A stretch of 64,000 nucleotides of DNA, from contig NZ_BAFT02000079.1 in NCBI RefSeq assembly GCF_000308475.2, forward strand, positions 116,150 through 180,149. Direction: 5' to 3'. The position numbers and the translations under genes are program-made. Below, piece by piece: positions 52,236 through 61,455 of this stretch (positions are counted from its first letter, which is position 1; every line of letters starts with the position of its first letter). The notes under the pieces are model-generated. The model made no database searches, was not told the DNA's origin, and saw only the letters and a program-made list of their open reading frames with translations. The stretch is from Nocardia brasiliensis NBRC 14402. GTDB lineage: Bacteria; Actinomycetota; Actinomycetes; Mycobacteriales; Mycobacteriaceae.

Positions 52236-53315
52236 TCAGCGTGCCGGGAATCGGACGACGCGGTCGTCCCCGGTGCGAACGGTGCCGCGTCCGTCGGTGT
52301 TGGACGTGCTGACCCAGAGCGAGCCGTCCGGCGCGACCTGCGCGGTGCGCAACCGGCCGAAACGGTCCCGCAGCTGCGCGACGGGCTGGCCGAGGGTGCC
52401 GTCGGTGCGCAGCGGGATGGTCCACAGCCGCTGTCCGCGTAAAGCCGCGACGTACAACGTGTTCGCGGTGATCGCGAGCCCGGACGGCGAAGCTTCCTGG
52501 GTGGTCCAGGTGACCAGGGGATTGGTGTACTTACCGCCCTGGGTGTCGCCTTTGCCCTCGACGATCGGCCACCCGTAGTTGCGTCCCGCCTCGATCCGGT
52601 TGACCTCGTCGTAGGTGTCCTGGCCGAATTCGGTCGAGTAGAGCCGCCCGGTCGGATCCCAGGCCAAGCCCTGCACGTTCCGGTGGCCGAGGGTGTACAC
52701 CGGCGAGTTCGGCGTCGGATTGCCCGGTGCGGGCCGTCCTTCGGGCGTCAGCCGGAGAATCTTGCCGTTGGGGCTGGCCGGATCCTGCGACCGCGGTTTC
52801 TGTCCCGCGTCGCCGGTGCCCGCGTAGAGCATGCCGTCGGGCCCGAACGCGATCCGGCCCCCGTTGTGTGTGCTCGCCTTGGCGATTCCGGTGAAGACCG
52901 CCTCGGGTTGGCCGTCCAGCCGGAAGCGCACGATCCGATTGTCCGCACTGGCGGTGAAATAGGCGTACACGTAGCCATTTTCGGCGTACTGCGGCGACAC
53001 CGCGAGGCCGAGCAGGCCGCCCTCACCGCGCGCCACCACACCCGGAACGCGATACGCTTGCACCGGCTTGACGCCGGGTGAAATGCGCAGGATCACACCG
53101 GTATTGCGCTGCGCGACCAAGGCCGATCCGTCGGGCAGAAACGCCAGACCCCACGGGATGGCGATATCGCGCGCCACTTCCTGCGGGGCGCTGAGGTCGG
53201 GCACGCCTGCGGAGCGCTCGGCCTGCGAACCGGGTGTGGCCACGAAAGCCGTTGCCACCAAGAAGATCACCGCGGCACCCGCGTAACGTGCCGCACGTCG
53301 AAGTGCCGAAGTCAT
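52236..53315 (-). CDS. PQQ-dependent soluble aldose-sugar dehydrogenase family protein
   Basis: 359 residues from ATG 53315, with a signal sequence (ARYAGAAVIFLVATAFVATP). The six-bladed propeller shows family landmarks: IPWGLAFLPDGSALVAQRNT, GEGGLLGLAVSPQYAENGYV, THNGGRIAFGPDGMLYAGTG, LGHRNVQGLAWDPTGRLYST and GRNYGWP. The His/Arg ligands (STHNGG, GHRNVQG) match PQQ-binding aldose dehydrogenases. It would oxidise aldoses outside the membrane, but no PQQ synthesis genes are in the window. Convergent with the propeller gene. Confidence 0.88.
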   Translation of the reverse strand: MTSALRRAARYAGAAVIFLVATAFVATPGSQAERSAGVPDLSAPQEVARDIAIPWGLAFLPDGSALVAQRNTGVILRISPGVKPVQAYRVPGVVARGEGGLLGLAVSPQYAENGYVYAYFTASADNRIVRFRLDGQPEAVFTGIAKASTHNGGRIAFGPDGMLYAGTGDAGQKPRSQDPASPNGKILRLTPEGRPAPGNPTPNSPVYTLGHRNVQGLAWDPTGRLYSTEFGQDTYDEVNRIEAGRNYGWPIVEGKGDTQGGKYTNPLVTWTTQEASPSGLAITANTLYVAALRGQRLWTIPLRTDGTLGQPVAQLRDRFGRLRTAQVAPDGSLWVSTSNTDGRGTVRTGDDRVVRFPAR

Positions 53316-53381
53316 GACTAAGTAGAACCACATCCGGACGCTCGACTCGACTGGCGACGGAAGTGGGGAGGTGGCGCGGTG

Positions 53382-55148
53382 TCAGGACCGTGGCGGCTGG
53401 TCGGGCAGGGGCGCCGACCAGCGCAGGACGGTGCCGTGCAGGTCGTTGCGGCGGATCTCGAAGCTGCCGCCGGCTTGTTCGGCGCGGGCGGCGAGGTTCG
53501 CCAGGCCGCTCAGCCGCGGCGATTCGTCGGGTATGCCGGTACCGTCGTCGGTGATCGCGATGGTGACATCGTCACCGACCGCGAGCTGAACCGACACCGT
53601 CGACGCCGCCGCATGCCGGACGACGTTGCTGAGACCTTCGCGCAGCACCGCTTCCACGTCTTCGGACAGCGGCGGCGCCAAGACCGAGACCGGTCCGGCC
53701 AGCCGGACCGTGGTGCGCAGGCCGGTGTCCGCGGTCATCTCGGCGATCACCGCGTGCAGGCGCTTGCGCAGCGTCGGGGCGTCCGCGGCGGTGCTGCTGT
53801 GCAGGTCGAAGATCGAATGCCGGATCTCCTGCACGATGGACTGGATGTCCTGAATGGTTTCGGTGAGTTTGGCGGCCACCTCGGGCGTGCCCGCGCGTTT
53901 CGCCGTGCCCTGCAGCGAGAGCCCTACCGCGAACAGGCGCTGGATCACGTGATCGTGCAGATCGCGGGCGATGCGGTCGCGATCGGAGAGCACGTCGAGT
54001 TCGCGCATCCGCCGCTGCGTCGCCGCCAATTGCAAAGCGAGTGCGGCCTGGTCGGAGAAGGACGTGATCATCGCCTGCGCCGCGGCGTCGAGCGGTCGCG
54101 CGCCGGGCGGGCGCAGGGTGACCAGCACGCCGATCACCGCGTGCTCGGCCCGCAACGGAAGCACCAGTGCGGGACCGTGTTCGGCGGAACCGTCGAACTC
54201 GGGCTGGAACATCAGCTGTTCGCCACCCACCACCCGGCCGGTGCGGAAGGCGGTGCCGGAATGCGATCCGGTGATCGGAATGCGTTGTCCGGGTAGCTTT
54301 TCCGAGCCGGTACCGGCGGCCGCGACGATCAGCAGTTCGGTGAGCTCGTCGCGCGGGACGGCCGGGTCCTCGGGCAGCGCGAGGAACACGACCGCCGAGC
54401 GGGTGAGTTGCAGCGCCCGATCGGCGACGAGTTCGAGCACCTCACCCGGCTCGGTGCCGGCCAGCAGTTCGGTCGCCACATCCTGGGTGGCCTCGAGCCA
54501 TTGCTGGCGGATCCGGGACTGCTCGTAGAGCCGGGCGTTGGCGACCGCGGTGCCCGCCGCGGCGGCGAGCGCCTGCACGACGACCTCGTCGTCCTCGGTG
54601 AATTCCTGGCCACCGGCCTTTTCGGTGAGGTAGAGATTGCCGAACACCTCGTCGCGCACCATCACCGGAACGCCGAGGAAGGTGTGCATCGGCGGATGGC
54701 TCGCCGGGAAGCCGACCGACGCCGGATGGGTCGAAAGATCGCGCAGCCGTATGGGTTTCGGGTCCTCGATGAGCACGCCGAGCACCCCGTGGCCGCGCGG
54801 TAGATCGCCGATCTGCACCCGGGTCCGGTCGTCGATGCCCTCATAGACGAATTCGGCGAGCTGCAGGCTGTCCTGCTCGGTTTCGCGGACGCCGAGTGCG
54901 CCGTAACCGGCGTCGACCAGTTCGATGGCGGTGTGCACGATGGTGCGCAGCGTGTTGTCGAGGTCCAGGCCCGCGGTCACCACCAGCATCGCCTCGATCA
55001 GCCGATCCATCTGATCGCGCACGCCGACGATCTCGGCGATCCGCTCCTGGACCTCCGCGAGCAACTCGCGCAGACGTAGCTGCGAGAGGGTTTCGAGCAC
55101 CGGGCTCTGACCCGGGTCGCCGGGCCCGCTGCCTGCCATGCCGGTCAT
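53382..55148 (-). CDS. devS: DevS/DosS-like haem-sensor histidine kinase
   Basis: 588 residues (ATG 55148; ATG 55139 also possible). GAF-A at about 40-190 contains SVGFPASHPPMHTFLGVP, whose His matches the haem ligand of mycobacterial DosS/DosT. GAF-B lies at about 205-365. The dimerisation helix with phospho-acceptor DRIARDLHDHVIQRLF is near 400, then a HATPase domain. Kinases of this type sense O2, NO and CO through haem and phosphorylate DevR under hypoxia. The response regulator gene is 70 bp upstream on the same strand, as in mycobacterial devRS. Confidence 0.9.
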   Translation of the reverse strand: MTGMAGSGPGDPGQSPVLETLSQLRLRELLAEVQERIAEIVGVRDQMDRLIEAMLVVTAGLDLDNTLRTIVHTAIELVDAGYGALGVRETEQDSLQLAEFVYEGIDDRTRVQIGDLPRGHGVLGVLIEDPKPIRLRDLSTHPASVGFPASHPPMHTFLGVPVMVRDEVFGNLYLTEKAGGQEFTEDDEVVVQALAAAAGTAVANARLYEQSRIRQQWLEATQDVATELLAGTEPGEVLELVADRALQLTRSAVVFLALPEDPAVPRDELTELLIVAAAGTGSEKLPGQRIPITGSHSGTAFRTGRVVGGEQLMFQPEFDGSAEHGPALVLPLRAEHAVIGVLVTLRPPGARPLDAAAQAMITSFSDQAALALQLAATQRRMRELDVLSDRDRIARDLHDHVIQRLFAVGLSLQGTAKRAGTPEVAAKLTETIQDIQSIVQEIRHSIFDLHSSTAADAPTLRKRLHAVIAEMTADTGLRTTVRLAGPVSVLAPPLSEDVEAVLREGLSNVVRHAAASTVSVQLAVGDDVTIAITDDGTGIPDESPRLSGLANLAARAEQAGGSFEIRRNDLHGTVLRWSAPLPDQPPRS

Positions 55149-55218
55149 TTTCGCACGCGCGAACGCGCGGGCCTGCCGCGCCGGCCGACCGTTCCCGGGC
55201 AGGTCGGCGGTTCGCGAG

Positions 55219-55866
55219 TCATTCGCCCTTCGGCGGTGCATTGAGTTTGGAGGCGAGCACCGCCGCCTGGGTGCGCCGCTCGACCCCGAGTTTGGCCAGC
55301 AGCCGGGAGACGTAGTTCTTCACGGTTTTCTCGGCCAGGAACATACGCCCGGCGATCTGCCGGTTGGTCAAGCCCTCGCCGAGCAGCTCGAGCAGGGTGC
55401 GCTCCTGCTCGGTGAGGCCGGCCAGCGGGCCGGTTCTGGCCGCGGCCTCTTCCCGGAGTTTCGCCATGAGCGCGGCGGCGGCGCGATTGTCGAGTAGCGA
55501 GTGCCCGGCGCCGACCTCGCGAATGGCGTCGACGAGTTCGAGGGCGCCGATGTCTTTGACCACGTATCCGCCGGCTCCGGCCAGGATCGCGTCGAGCATC
55601 GCCTGTTCGTCGGTGAACGAGGTCAGGATGAGGCAGCGCAGGCCAGGGTGCTGGTCGAGTAGTTCGCGACACAGTTCGATGCCGTTGCCGTCGGGTAGTC
55701 GCACGTCGAGGACGACGACGTCCGGACGCAGTGCCGGGATGCGCGCCATCGCCTGGGATACGGTGCCCGCCTCGCCGATTACCTCGAGGTCGGCTTCGGC
55801 GTCGATCAGGTCGGCGACCCCGCGTCGCACGATCGCGTGATCGTCCACCAAGAACACTGTGACCAT
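55219..55866 (-). CDS. devR: DevR/DosR-like response regulator
   Basis: 215 residues. The receiver domain has the acidic pair FLVDDHAIVRR and phospho-acceptor Asp54 (VVVLDVRLPDG). The C-terminal LuxR-type helix-turn-helix (LTEQERTLLELLGEGLTNRQ, then LAEKTVKNYVSRLLAKLG) matches the DevR DNA-recognition helix closely. It should activate hypoxia/dormancy genes with palindromic GGGACTWWAGTCCC boxes. A candidate box stands about 80 bp upstream of its own start. The Acg-like nitroreductase nearby is a typical target. Confidence 0.93.
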   Translation of the reverse strand: MVTVFLVDDHAIVRRGVADLIDAEADLEVIGEAGTVSQAMARIPALRPDVVVLDVRLPDGNGIELCRELLDQHPGLRCLILTSFTDEQAMLDAILAGAGGYVVKDIGALELVDAIREVGAGHSLLDNRAAAALMAKLREEAAARTGPLAGLTEQERTLLELLGEGLTNRQIAGRMFLAEKTVKNYVSRLLAKLGVERRTQAAVLASKLNAPPKGE

Positions 55867-55944
55867 TGCGTTGCACCTTCCTGGGCCGTTATCTCAGCCT
55901 ACGAAGATTTATCCGCCGCAGGCCCGGCGTCGGGCCTCGAATCG

Positions 55945-55958
55945 GTGACCGAAGTCCC
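55945..55958 (-). promoter_or_regulatory. Candidate DevR (DosR) box upstream of devR
   Basis: On the minus strand GGGACTTCGGTCAC agrees with the mycobacterial GGGACTWWAGTCCC consensus at 11 of 14 positions. It lies about 80 bp upstream of the devR start, suggesting autoregulation. Found by eye. Confidence 0.45.
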
Positions 55959-55978
55959 TTGACAAACGCGGTCGCATC

Positions 55979-57487
55979 TCACCCTACGTGCGCGCAGCGC
56001 ACCTCTCCGGGAGGCGGGGCCAGGTCGATCAGGTAGCGGAGCACGGGCTCGTCCACGCAGGCCACGCCGCTACCGAACGCGCCGTGCTGCACGCCTTCGT
56101 AGGTGATCAGCGGGGCCTGCAGGGCGCGGGCCAGCGCTACCCCGCCGGGATACGGTGTCGCGGGATCGCCGGTGGCGGCCACGACGAGCACCGGGGGCAA
56201 CCCGGTCACGTTCGGGACGTGGGGTTGCGTCGCGGGGGGCACCGGCCAGAATGCGCAGAGGTCCAGCGGCGCTTGCCCGCTCGCCCGCCCGTCGTCGAAT
56301 ATGGGTGCGGCGGCCCGCATTCGGCGATCGAGTTCGGCCGCCGCGGCGCGATCGGTGACTCGGATCTCCTCCAGGCACAGCACGGCGTTGTGCAGACCGC
56401 GTGCCACCGTGCCCGGACGCGCGAAGAAGTCCGCGACCGCGAGCAGGGTGTCACCGCGACCTTGGGTGAGTTCGGTGAGTCCCCGGGTGAGCTGCGGCCA
56501 GGTCTCCGGCGTGTAGAGCGAATTGACGATCCCGGCCAGAGCATCGTTGTAACCGAGCCCGCGCTGGTCGGAAGTGGTCGCTGGTCGCTCGATCAGCGGG
56601 TCCACCAACGCACGCAACGAGATTCGTACTCGTGCCGGATCGGGGTCCACACCGATCGGGCAGGTCGGCGTCGTGACGCACGCGGCCGCGAAAGCCTCGA
56701 ACGCGTGCTGGAATCCGGCCGAGAAGGTGACCTGGTCGATCATGTTCGTCGCCGGGTCGACGCCGCCGTCCAAGACCATGGCGCGGATGCGCTGCGGGAA
56801 CAGCTCGGCCATGGTCGAGCCGAGCCGCGTGCCGTACGACCCACCGAAGTAGGTCAGTTTCGGATCGCCGAGTACTGCCCGGATGACGTCGAAATCCCGT
56901 GCCACATCGGCGGTTCCGACGTGTGTGAGCACGTCGAGGCCGGTGCGTTCGACGCATTTCGCGATGTAGTCCCGGTGTTCCTGCTCGGTCTGCGCGATGC
57001 CGGACGGGGAGAAATCGAGGTCCAGGTCGCTGCGCTGGGCCTGGAACTCTTCCTCGGTCAGGCAGGTCACCTTCGGCATGGACGCGCCCAGGCCGCGCAC
57101 ATCGACGCCGATCAGGTCGAAGCGTTGGGCCAGCGGCGTTTTCGCGAACACGGCCGGATACGTCAGGCCAGGGGCGCCCGGCCCGCCCGGATTGGTGAGC
57201 AGTGCGCCGATCCGTTCGCCGTCGGCCGGGCGACGGGAGATGGCGATTCGGGCGGTGGCACCGGTGGGTTCGGCATAGTCCAGCGGCACTTCGACATAGG
57301 CGCACTGATATCCCGCGCCCGCGATCTCGTCGGCGCCCTGGAATTCGGCGCACGAAACCCACTGCGGCGACTGCCGGTAGAACTTGTCCAACGCGTCGGG
57401 TGCCTGCTCGGAGCTGCCGCACGCCGTGCTGAACAGCAGCGCCGCGGCCGCCGAGATCGTCCCGATCCTGCGTGCCCGGATACGCAT
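55979..57487 (-). CDS. Alpha/beta hydrolase, tripeptidyl-aminopeptidase (TAP)-like lipoprotein
   Basis: 502 residues. The signal MRIRARRIGTISAAAALLFS ends in a lipobox TAC. The nucleophile is in LTYFGGSYGTRLGS, the oxyanion strand in LLTNPGGPGAPGL, and the C-terminal TAP-like lid region PPVLVVAATGDPATPYPGGV precedes the catalytic His in GVQHGAFGSG. This matches secreted proteases/esterases related to Streptomyces SlpD/E and mycobacterial Hip1/CaeA. GGGGGTAGG precedes ATG 57487. It is upstream of devR on the same strand but the roles seem unrelated. Confidence 0.88.
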   Translation of the reverse strand: MRIRARRIGTISAAAALLFSTACGSSEQAPDALDKFYRQSPQWVSCAEFQGADEIAGAGYQCAYVEVPLDYAEPTGATARIAISRRPADGERIGALLTNPGGPGAPGLTYPAVFAKTPLAQRFDLIGVDVRGLGASMPKVTCLTEEEFQAQRSDLDLDFSPSGIAQTEQEHRDYIAKCVERTGLDVLTHVGTADVARDFDVIRAVLGDPKLTYFGGSYGTRLGSTMAELFPQRIRAMVLDGGVDPATNMIDQVTFSAGFQHAFEAFAAACVTTPTCPIGVDPDPARVRISLRALVDPLIERPATTSDQRGLGYNDALAGIVNSLYTPETWPQLTRGLTELTQGRGDTLLAVADFFARPGTVARGLHNAVLCLEEIRVTDRAAAAELDRRMRAAAPIFDDGRASGQAPLDLCAFWPVPPATQPHVPNVTGLPPVLVVAATGDPATPYPGGVALARALQAPLITYEGVQHGAFGSGVACVDEPVLRYLIDLAPPPGEVRCAHVG

Positions 57488-57560
57488 GGCCTACCCCCAT
57501 CGCCGATCCCACCGGGAGTCATTCTGCCGCAACGAAACAGAACAGACCACCCGGCAGACT

Positions 57561-57598
57561 CCGGGGCACGGCGACCAACGGGTGACGCCGTGCCCCGG
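57561..57598 (-). terminator. Terminator after the Acg-like gene
   Basis: Perfect 13-bp GC-rich inverted repeat (57561-57573 with 57586-57598) around a 12-nt loop, 13 nt past the stop of the leftward nitroreductase gene. No T-tract. Confidence 0.7.
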
Positions 57599-57611
57599 GC
57601 CGGTCCCGTCG

Positions 57612-58613
57612 TTATCCCTGACGAAACGACAGGATGTCGGAGACCGGGCGGCGCCGCGACAGGACGGGCACCTCGCCGTCGGGTGCGACGCCGATCCGGA
57701 GCACGACCTGCGGGGCGCCGGGATGGGGCAGCAGGTTCGCGATCGTCCTTCGGGCGGTGGTCATCTCGGTGATGTGGGTGAGCGTGCACGTGGCCAGCCC
57801 CGCCGCGGTGCCTTCCAGCAGCACCGCCGAGAGCGCCTCGCCCGTGTGCAACCACTCGCGCACCGAGTCGGCGGCGGAGCTGAGCACCACCAGCCGCGCA
57901 CGGTCCTCGGTCGCCGCGCGGCGCTCGGACTGCGCCGTGGCGGGGAACGCGCGCCCGACAGGAACGCGAGCGGACTCCTCGCGGGAGACCATGGCGCTGC
58001 GCGGCACCCCGTCGACGAGATCGGAATGCCCGGTCCACCAGTGCAACTCGGCCTGATACTCCATGTCGTACCGATGCAGCGCGGTCGTGCGCTGCGCCGC
58101 GAGCGCGAGGCGCGGGCTCGCCGCCGGGCCGAGCACATCGAGTTCGATGTGATGTGGGTTGGTGAGCAACCGTGCGGCGTGCAGGAATTCGGGCCAGTCC
58201 CGCGGCGGCAGCAGCGGCAGCCGATCGGTCCGCCGTATCTCGATCACCCGCGCCCTGGCGTGCACGCCCGCGGGCGGGTCCGGCCAGGGGCGGAACGAGA
58301 TCGTCGCCAGGCGATCGGGCCGGGCCGGGTCCGGTAGCCGGACGACGTCGGTGTGCCAGCCGCGCACGGCGAGCGCGGTGCGCAGATGATGCAGCACCGC
58401 CCCGCAGCTGATCACCAACTGCCTGCCGCGCGGGTCGGTCGAGGTCAGCAGCCGGTCGCCGTCTCGATGCAGATGCAGGTAAGTGCCGTCGAATATCCAC
58501 TGCCACGGCTGCGTGTTGTGCACCGAGGGCGCCCGCCCCGCCAGTCGCACGGCCGCCGTGAGCGTCGGCCGATCCGGCGCCAGTGTCCGGGGGAGTGCGT
58601 CGCTTGCGGTCAT
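57612..58613 (-). CDS. Acg-family FMN-binding nitroreductase-like protein
   Basis: 333 residues with two nitroreductase-like halves. The N-terminal APSVHNTQPWQWIFDGTYLH is the hallmark of the Acg family (Rv2032, Rv3127, Rv3131 in M. tuberculosis). The C-terminal IGVAPDGEVPVLSRRRPVSD also matches. Acg binds FMN but lacks ordinary nitroreductase activity and is proposed to sequester flavin; the genes are classic DosR targets. Location two genes upstream of devRS on the same strand supports the same regulon here. It has its own terminator on the 3' side. Confidence 0.9.
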   Translation of the reverse strand: MTASDALPRTLAPDRPTLTAAVRLAGRAPSVHNTQPWQWIFDGTYLHLHRDGDRLLTSTDPRGRQLVISCGAVLHHLRTALAVRGWHTDVVRLPDPARPDRLATISFRPWPDPPAGVHARARVIEIRRTDRLPLLPPRDWPEFLHAARLLTNPHHIELDVLGPAASPRLALAAQRTTALHRYDMEYQAELHWWTGHSDLVDGVPRSAMVSREESARVPVGRAFPATAQSERRAATEDRARLVVLSSAADSVREWLHTGEALSAVLLEGTAAGLATCTLTHITEMTTARRTIANLLPHPGAPQVVLRIGVAPDGEVPVLSRRRPVSDILSFRQG

Positions 58614-58649
58614 GTATCGAGTGTCAAAGGATCAGGCCGACCGCCGATA

Positions 58650-58666
58650 CGGGACTCGGACCCGAA
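58650..58666 (-). promoter_or_regulatory. Weak DevR-box-like palindrome upstream of the Acg-like gene
   Basis: CGGGACTCGGACCCGAA on the plus strand has one intact GGGACT half and a CCCGAA second half but is one base short of normal spacing. It is 37 bp upstream of the Acg-like start, which is close for an activator site. Confidence 0.25.
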
Positions 58667-58697
58667 TCGGAAGGCCGAAGGTCACTCGCGGGCAGCA

Positions 58698-58735
58698 CGA
58701 AAACAGGCCGCCCCCGAAGGAGCGGCCTGTTTTCG
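58698..58735 (-). terminator. Strong bidirectional-type terminator after katG
   Basis: Perfect 14-bp stem (58698-58711 with 58722-58735), 10-nt loop, with A-run and T-run on its flanks, so it can act as a Rho-independent terminator. It follows katG by 9 nt. Confidence 0.9.
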
Positions 58736-58743
58736 ATCGACGA

Positions 58744-60969
58744 TCAGGCGAGGTCGAACCGGTCGCTGTTGACGACCTTGACCCACGCGGCGACGAAGTC
58801 GTCGACGAACCGCTGGCCCGCGTCCTGCTGGGCGTAGACCTCGGCGATCGCGCGCAACTGCGAATGCGAGCCGAAGATCAGGTCGTTGGCGGTCGCCGTC
58901 CAGGTGGGCTGACCCGCGCGGACACCCTGGTAGACGTTCTCCGCCGACTCCGAGGCCTTCCACTCGACGCTCTGATCGAGGAGGTTGACGAAGAAGTCGT
59001 TGGTCAGCGTGCCCGGCCGCTGGGTGAACACGCCGTGCTCGGTGCCGCCGTAGTTGGCGCCCAGCGCGCGCAGACCACCGATGAGCACCGTCAGCTCGGG
59101 CGCCGTCACGTCGAGCAGGTAGGCCCGCTCGAGCAGTAGCCGCTCCAGCGGCGCCTTCTCACCGGCCCGCACGTAGTTGCGGAAACCGTCGGCCCGAGGT
59201 TCGAGCACCGCGAACGACTCGACATCGGTGTTCTCCTGCGTCGCGTCGGTGCGTCCGGGGGCGAACGGCACCGTCACGGCGTGCCCCGCATCCTTGGCCG
59301 CCTTCTCGATCGCCGCGGAACCGGCGAGGATGATCAGGTCGGCCAGCGAGACCTGCTTGCCGCCGGCGGCGGAGCCGTTGAAGTCCTGCTGGATCTGCTC
59401 CAGCACCGGCAGCACCTTGGCCAGTTCGGCGGGTTCGTTGAGCTCCCAATTCTTTTGGGGCTCGAGCCGGATCCGGGCGCCGTTCGCGCCGCCGCGCTTG
59501 TCGGTGCTGCGGAAGCTCGATGCGGAGGCCCAGGCCGTCTTGACGAGCTGCGCCACCGACAGGCCGGATTCGAGCACCTTGCTCTTGAGCGCCTCGATGT
59601 CCTGCTCATCGATCAGCGCGTGCTCGACGGCCGGCACCGGGTCCTGCCAGAGCTGCGGTTCGGGCACCCACGGGCCGAGGTAGCGGCTGATCGGACCCAT
59701 GTCGCGATGCAGTAGCTTGTACCAGGCCTTGGCGAACGCGACGGACAGCTCTTCGGGGTGTTCCAGCCAGCGGCTGGTGATCTCCCGGTAGATCGGGTCC
59801 TCGCGCAGGGCCAGGTCCGAGGTCAGCATGGTCGGGGTGCGGCCGGGACCGCCGAACGGATCGGGGATGGTCCCCTCGCCCGCGCCGTCCTTCGGCTTCC
59901 ACTGCCACGCGCCGGCGGGGCTCTTGGTCAGCTCCCACTCGTAGCCGTACAGGTTCTGCAGGAATCCGTTGCCCCACTGGGTCGGCGTGGACGTCCAGAC
60001 GACCTCCAGGCCGCTGGTGATGGCGTCCTTGCCCTTGCCGGTACCGTGGGCGCTCTTCCAGCCGAGGCCCTGCTGCTCGATCGGCGCGGCTTCGGGTTCG
60101 GCGCCCACCAGGTCGGGGTTGCCCGCGCCGTGCGTCTTGCCGAAGCTGTGGCCGCCGACGATGAGCGCGGCGGTCTCCTCGTCGTTCATCGCCATGCGGC
60201 CGAACGTCTCTCGGATATCGCGCGCGGAGGCGACCGGATCGGGCTGACCGTTCGGCCCTTCCGGGTTCACGTAGATCAGGCCCATCTGGACCGCGCCGAG
60301 CGGACCCGAGAGCTCACGGTCACCGCTGTAGCGCTCGTCGCCGAGCCAGGTGTCCTCCGGACCCCAGAAGACCTCTTCGGGTTCCCAGATGTCGGGGCGG
60401 CCGAAGCCGAAACCGAAGGTCTGGAAGCCCATCGAGTCGAGTGCCACGTTGCCGGCGAACACCAGCAGGTCGGCCCAGGAGATCTTGTTGCCGTACTTCT
60501 GCTTGACCGGCCACAGCAGCCGGCGCGCCTTGTCCAGGTTCGCGTTGTCGGGCCAGCTGTTGAGCGGGGCGAACCGCTGCGCGCCCTGCCCGCCGCCACC
60601 ACGGCCGTCGGCGATGCGGTAGGTGCCCGCGGCGTGCCAGCTCATCCGGATGAACAGGCCGCCGTAGTTGCCGTAGTCGGCGGGCCACCAGTCCTGCGAG
60701 TTGGTCAGGACTGCCGCGACGTCCGCCTTCAGCGCTTCGACATCGAGCTTCTTGAACTCTTCGGCATAGTTGAAACTCTCGCCGAGCGGGTTCGACTTGG
60801 ACGAATGCGCGTGCAGCACCGAGAGATCGATCTGCTCCGGCCACCAGTCCTTGTTGGTGCGGGGGCGGTGGTCGGTCTGCGGCGTCGGGGACGGGATCGC
60901 CGGGTTCTCGCTCTCGCTCGCGCTGCGAGTTTCGGAATCAGGAGTAGGTGGACGGCTGTCGGACGTCAC
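58744..60969 (-). CDS. katG: Catalase-peroxidase
   Basis: 741 residues from GTG 60969, preceded by AAGGAAGGAA. The distal haem triad is Arg108, Trp111 and His112 (IRMSWHAAGTYR). The proximal His is in VGGHSFGKTHG. The Tyr of the Met-Tyr-Trp adduct is in MGLIYVNPEGPNG. Both the N-terminal active domain and the C-terminal duplicated domain are complete. It breaks down H2O2 and activates isoniazid in mycobacteria. It is second in the furA-katG operon, 35 bp after furA. The open frame continues upstream through furA, but that part is a shadow. Confidence 0.97.
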   Translation of the reverse strand: MTSDSRPPTPDSETRSASESENPAIPSPTPQTDHRPRTNKDWWPEQIDLSVLHAHSSKSNPLGESFNYAEEFKKLDVEALKADVAAVLTNSQDWWPADYGNYGGLFIRMSWHAAGTYRIADGRGGGGQGAQRFAPLNSWPDNANLDKARRLLWPVKQKYGNKISWADLLVFAGNVALDSMGFQTFGFGFGRPDIWEPEEVFWGPEDTWLGDERYSGDRELSGPLGAVQMGLIYVNPEGPNGQPDPVASARDIRETFGRMAMNDEETAALIVGGHSFGKTHGAGNPDLVGAEPEAAPIEQQGLGWKSAHGTGKGKDAITSGLEVVWTSTPTQWGNGFLQNLYGYEWELTKSPAGAWQWKPKDGAGEGTIPDPFGGPGRTPTMLTSDLALREDPIYREITSRWLEHPEELSVAFAKAWYKLLHRDMGPISRYLGPWVPEPQLWQDPVPAVEHALIDEQDIEALKSKVLESGLSVAQLVKTAWASASSFRSTDKRGGANGARIRLEPQKNWELNEPAELAKVLPVLEQIQQDFNGSAAGGKQVSLADLIILAGSAAIEKAAKDAGHAVTVPFAPGRTDATQENTDVESFAVLEPRADGFRNYVRAGEKAPLERLLLERAYLLDVTAPELTVLIGGLRALGANYGGTEHGVFTQRPGTLTNDFFVNLLDQSVEWKASESAENVYQGVRAGQPTWTATANDLIFGSHSQLRAIAEVYAQQDAGQRFVDDFVAAWVKVVNSDRFDLA

Positions 60970-61004
60970 GGTATTCCTTCCTTGATGAGTAGTGCGGGCT
61001 GTGG

Positions 61005-61448
61005 TCAGGGACGTGGTGGAGCGGCGGTCTCCGCCGCGCAGTCGGGGCAGCGGCCCCAATAGATGACTTCGGCCTCGTCGATGGCGAAGCCGCTGTCGTC
61101 GGACGCGGACAGGCAGGGCGCTTCGCCGATCGCGCAGTCGACGTCGGCGATCCGGCCGCAGTGGCGGCACACGACGTGATGATGGTTGTCGCCGACCCGC
61201 GTCTCGTACCGCGCCACCGAACCGGACGGCTGGATGCAGCGCAGCAGGCCGGCGGCGGTGAGGGTGTGCAGCGAGTCGTACACCGCCTGGTGCGACACCG
61301 CGGACAGGCGTGAGCGCACGGCCCGGATGATGGAATCGGTGTCGGCGTGCGGGTGCTCGTGTACGGCGCTCAATACCGCGACCCGGGGTGCGGTCACGCG
61401 CAGCGAAACTCCCCGCAGCATCTGCTGGAATTCCATGGCCGTAGGCAC
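61005..61448 (-). CDS. furA: FurA, Fur-family peroxide-responsive repressor
   Basis: 147 residues from GTG 61448. A winged helix with VSHQAVYDSLHTLTAAGLLR precedes the Fur metal-binding segment VGDNHHHVVCRHCGRIADVD and a second CPDC near the C-terminus. It should repress its own operon with katG until peroxide or metal state releases it. No Shine-Dalgarno sequence is present, but a -10-like AAGACT lies only 7 nt upstream, so the mRNA is probably leaderless, starting at the GTG. An internal ATG at 61436 is an alternative start. Confidence 0.93.
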   Translation of the reverse strand: MPTAMEFQQMLRGVSLRVTAPRVAVLSAVHEHPHADTDSIIRAVRSRLSAVSHQAVYDSLHTLTAAGLLRCIQPSGSVARYETRVGDNHHHVVCRHCGRIADVDCAIGEAPCLSASDDSGFAIDEAEVIYWGRCPDCAAETAAPPRP

Positions 61449-61455
61449 GAACCAG

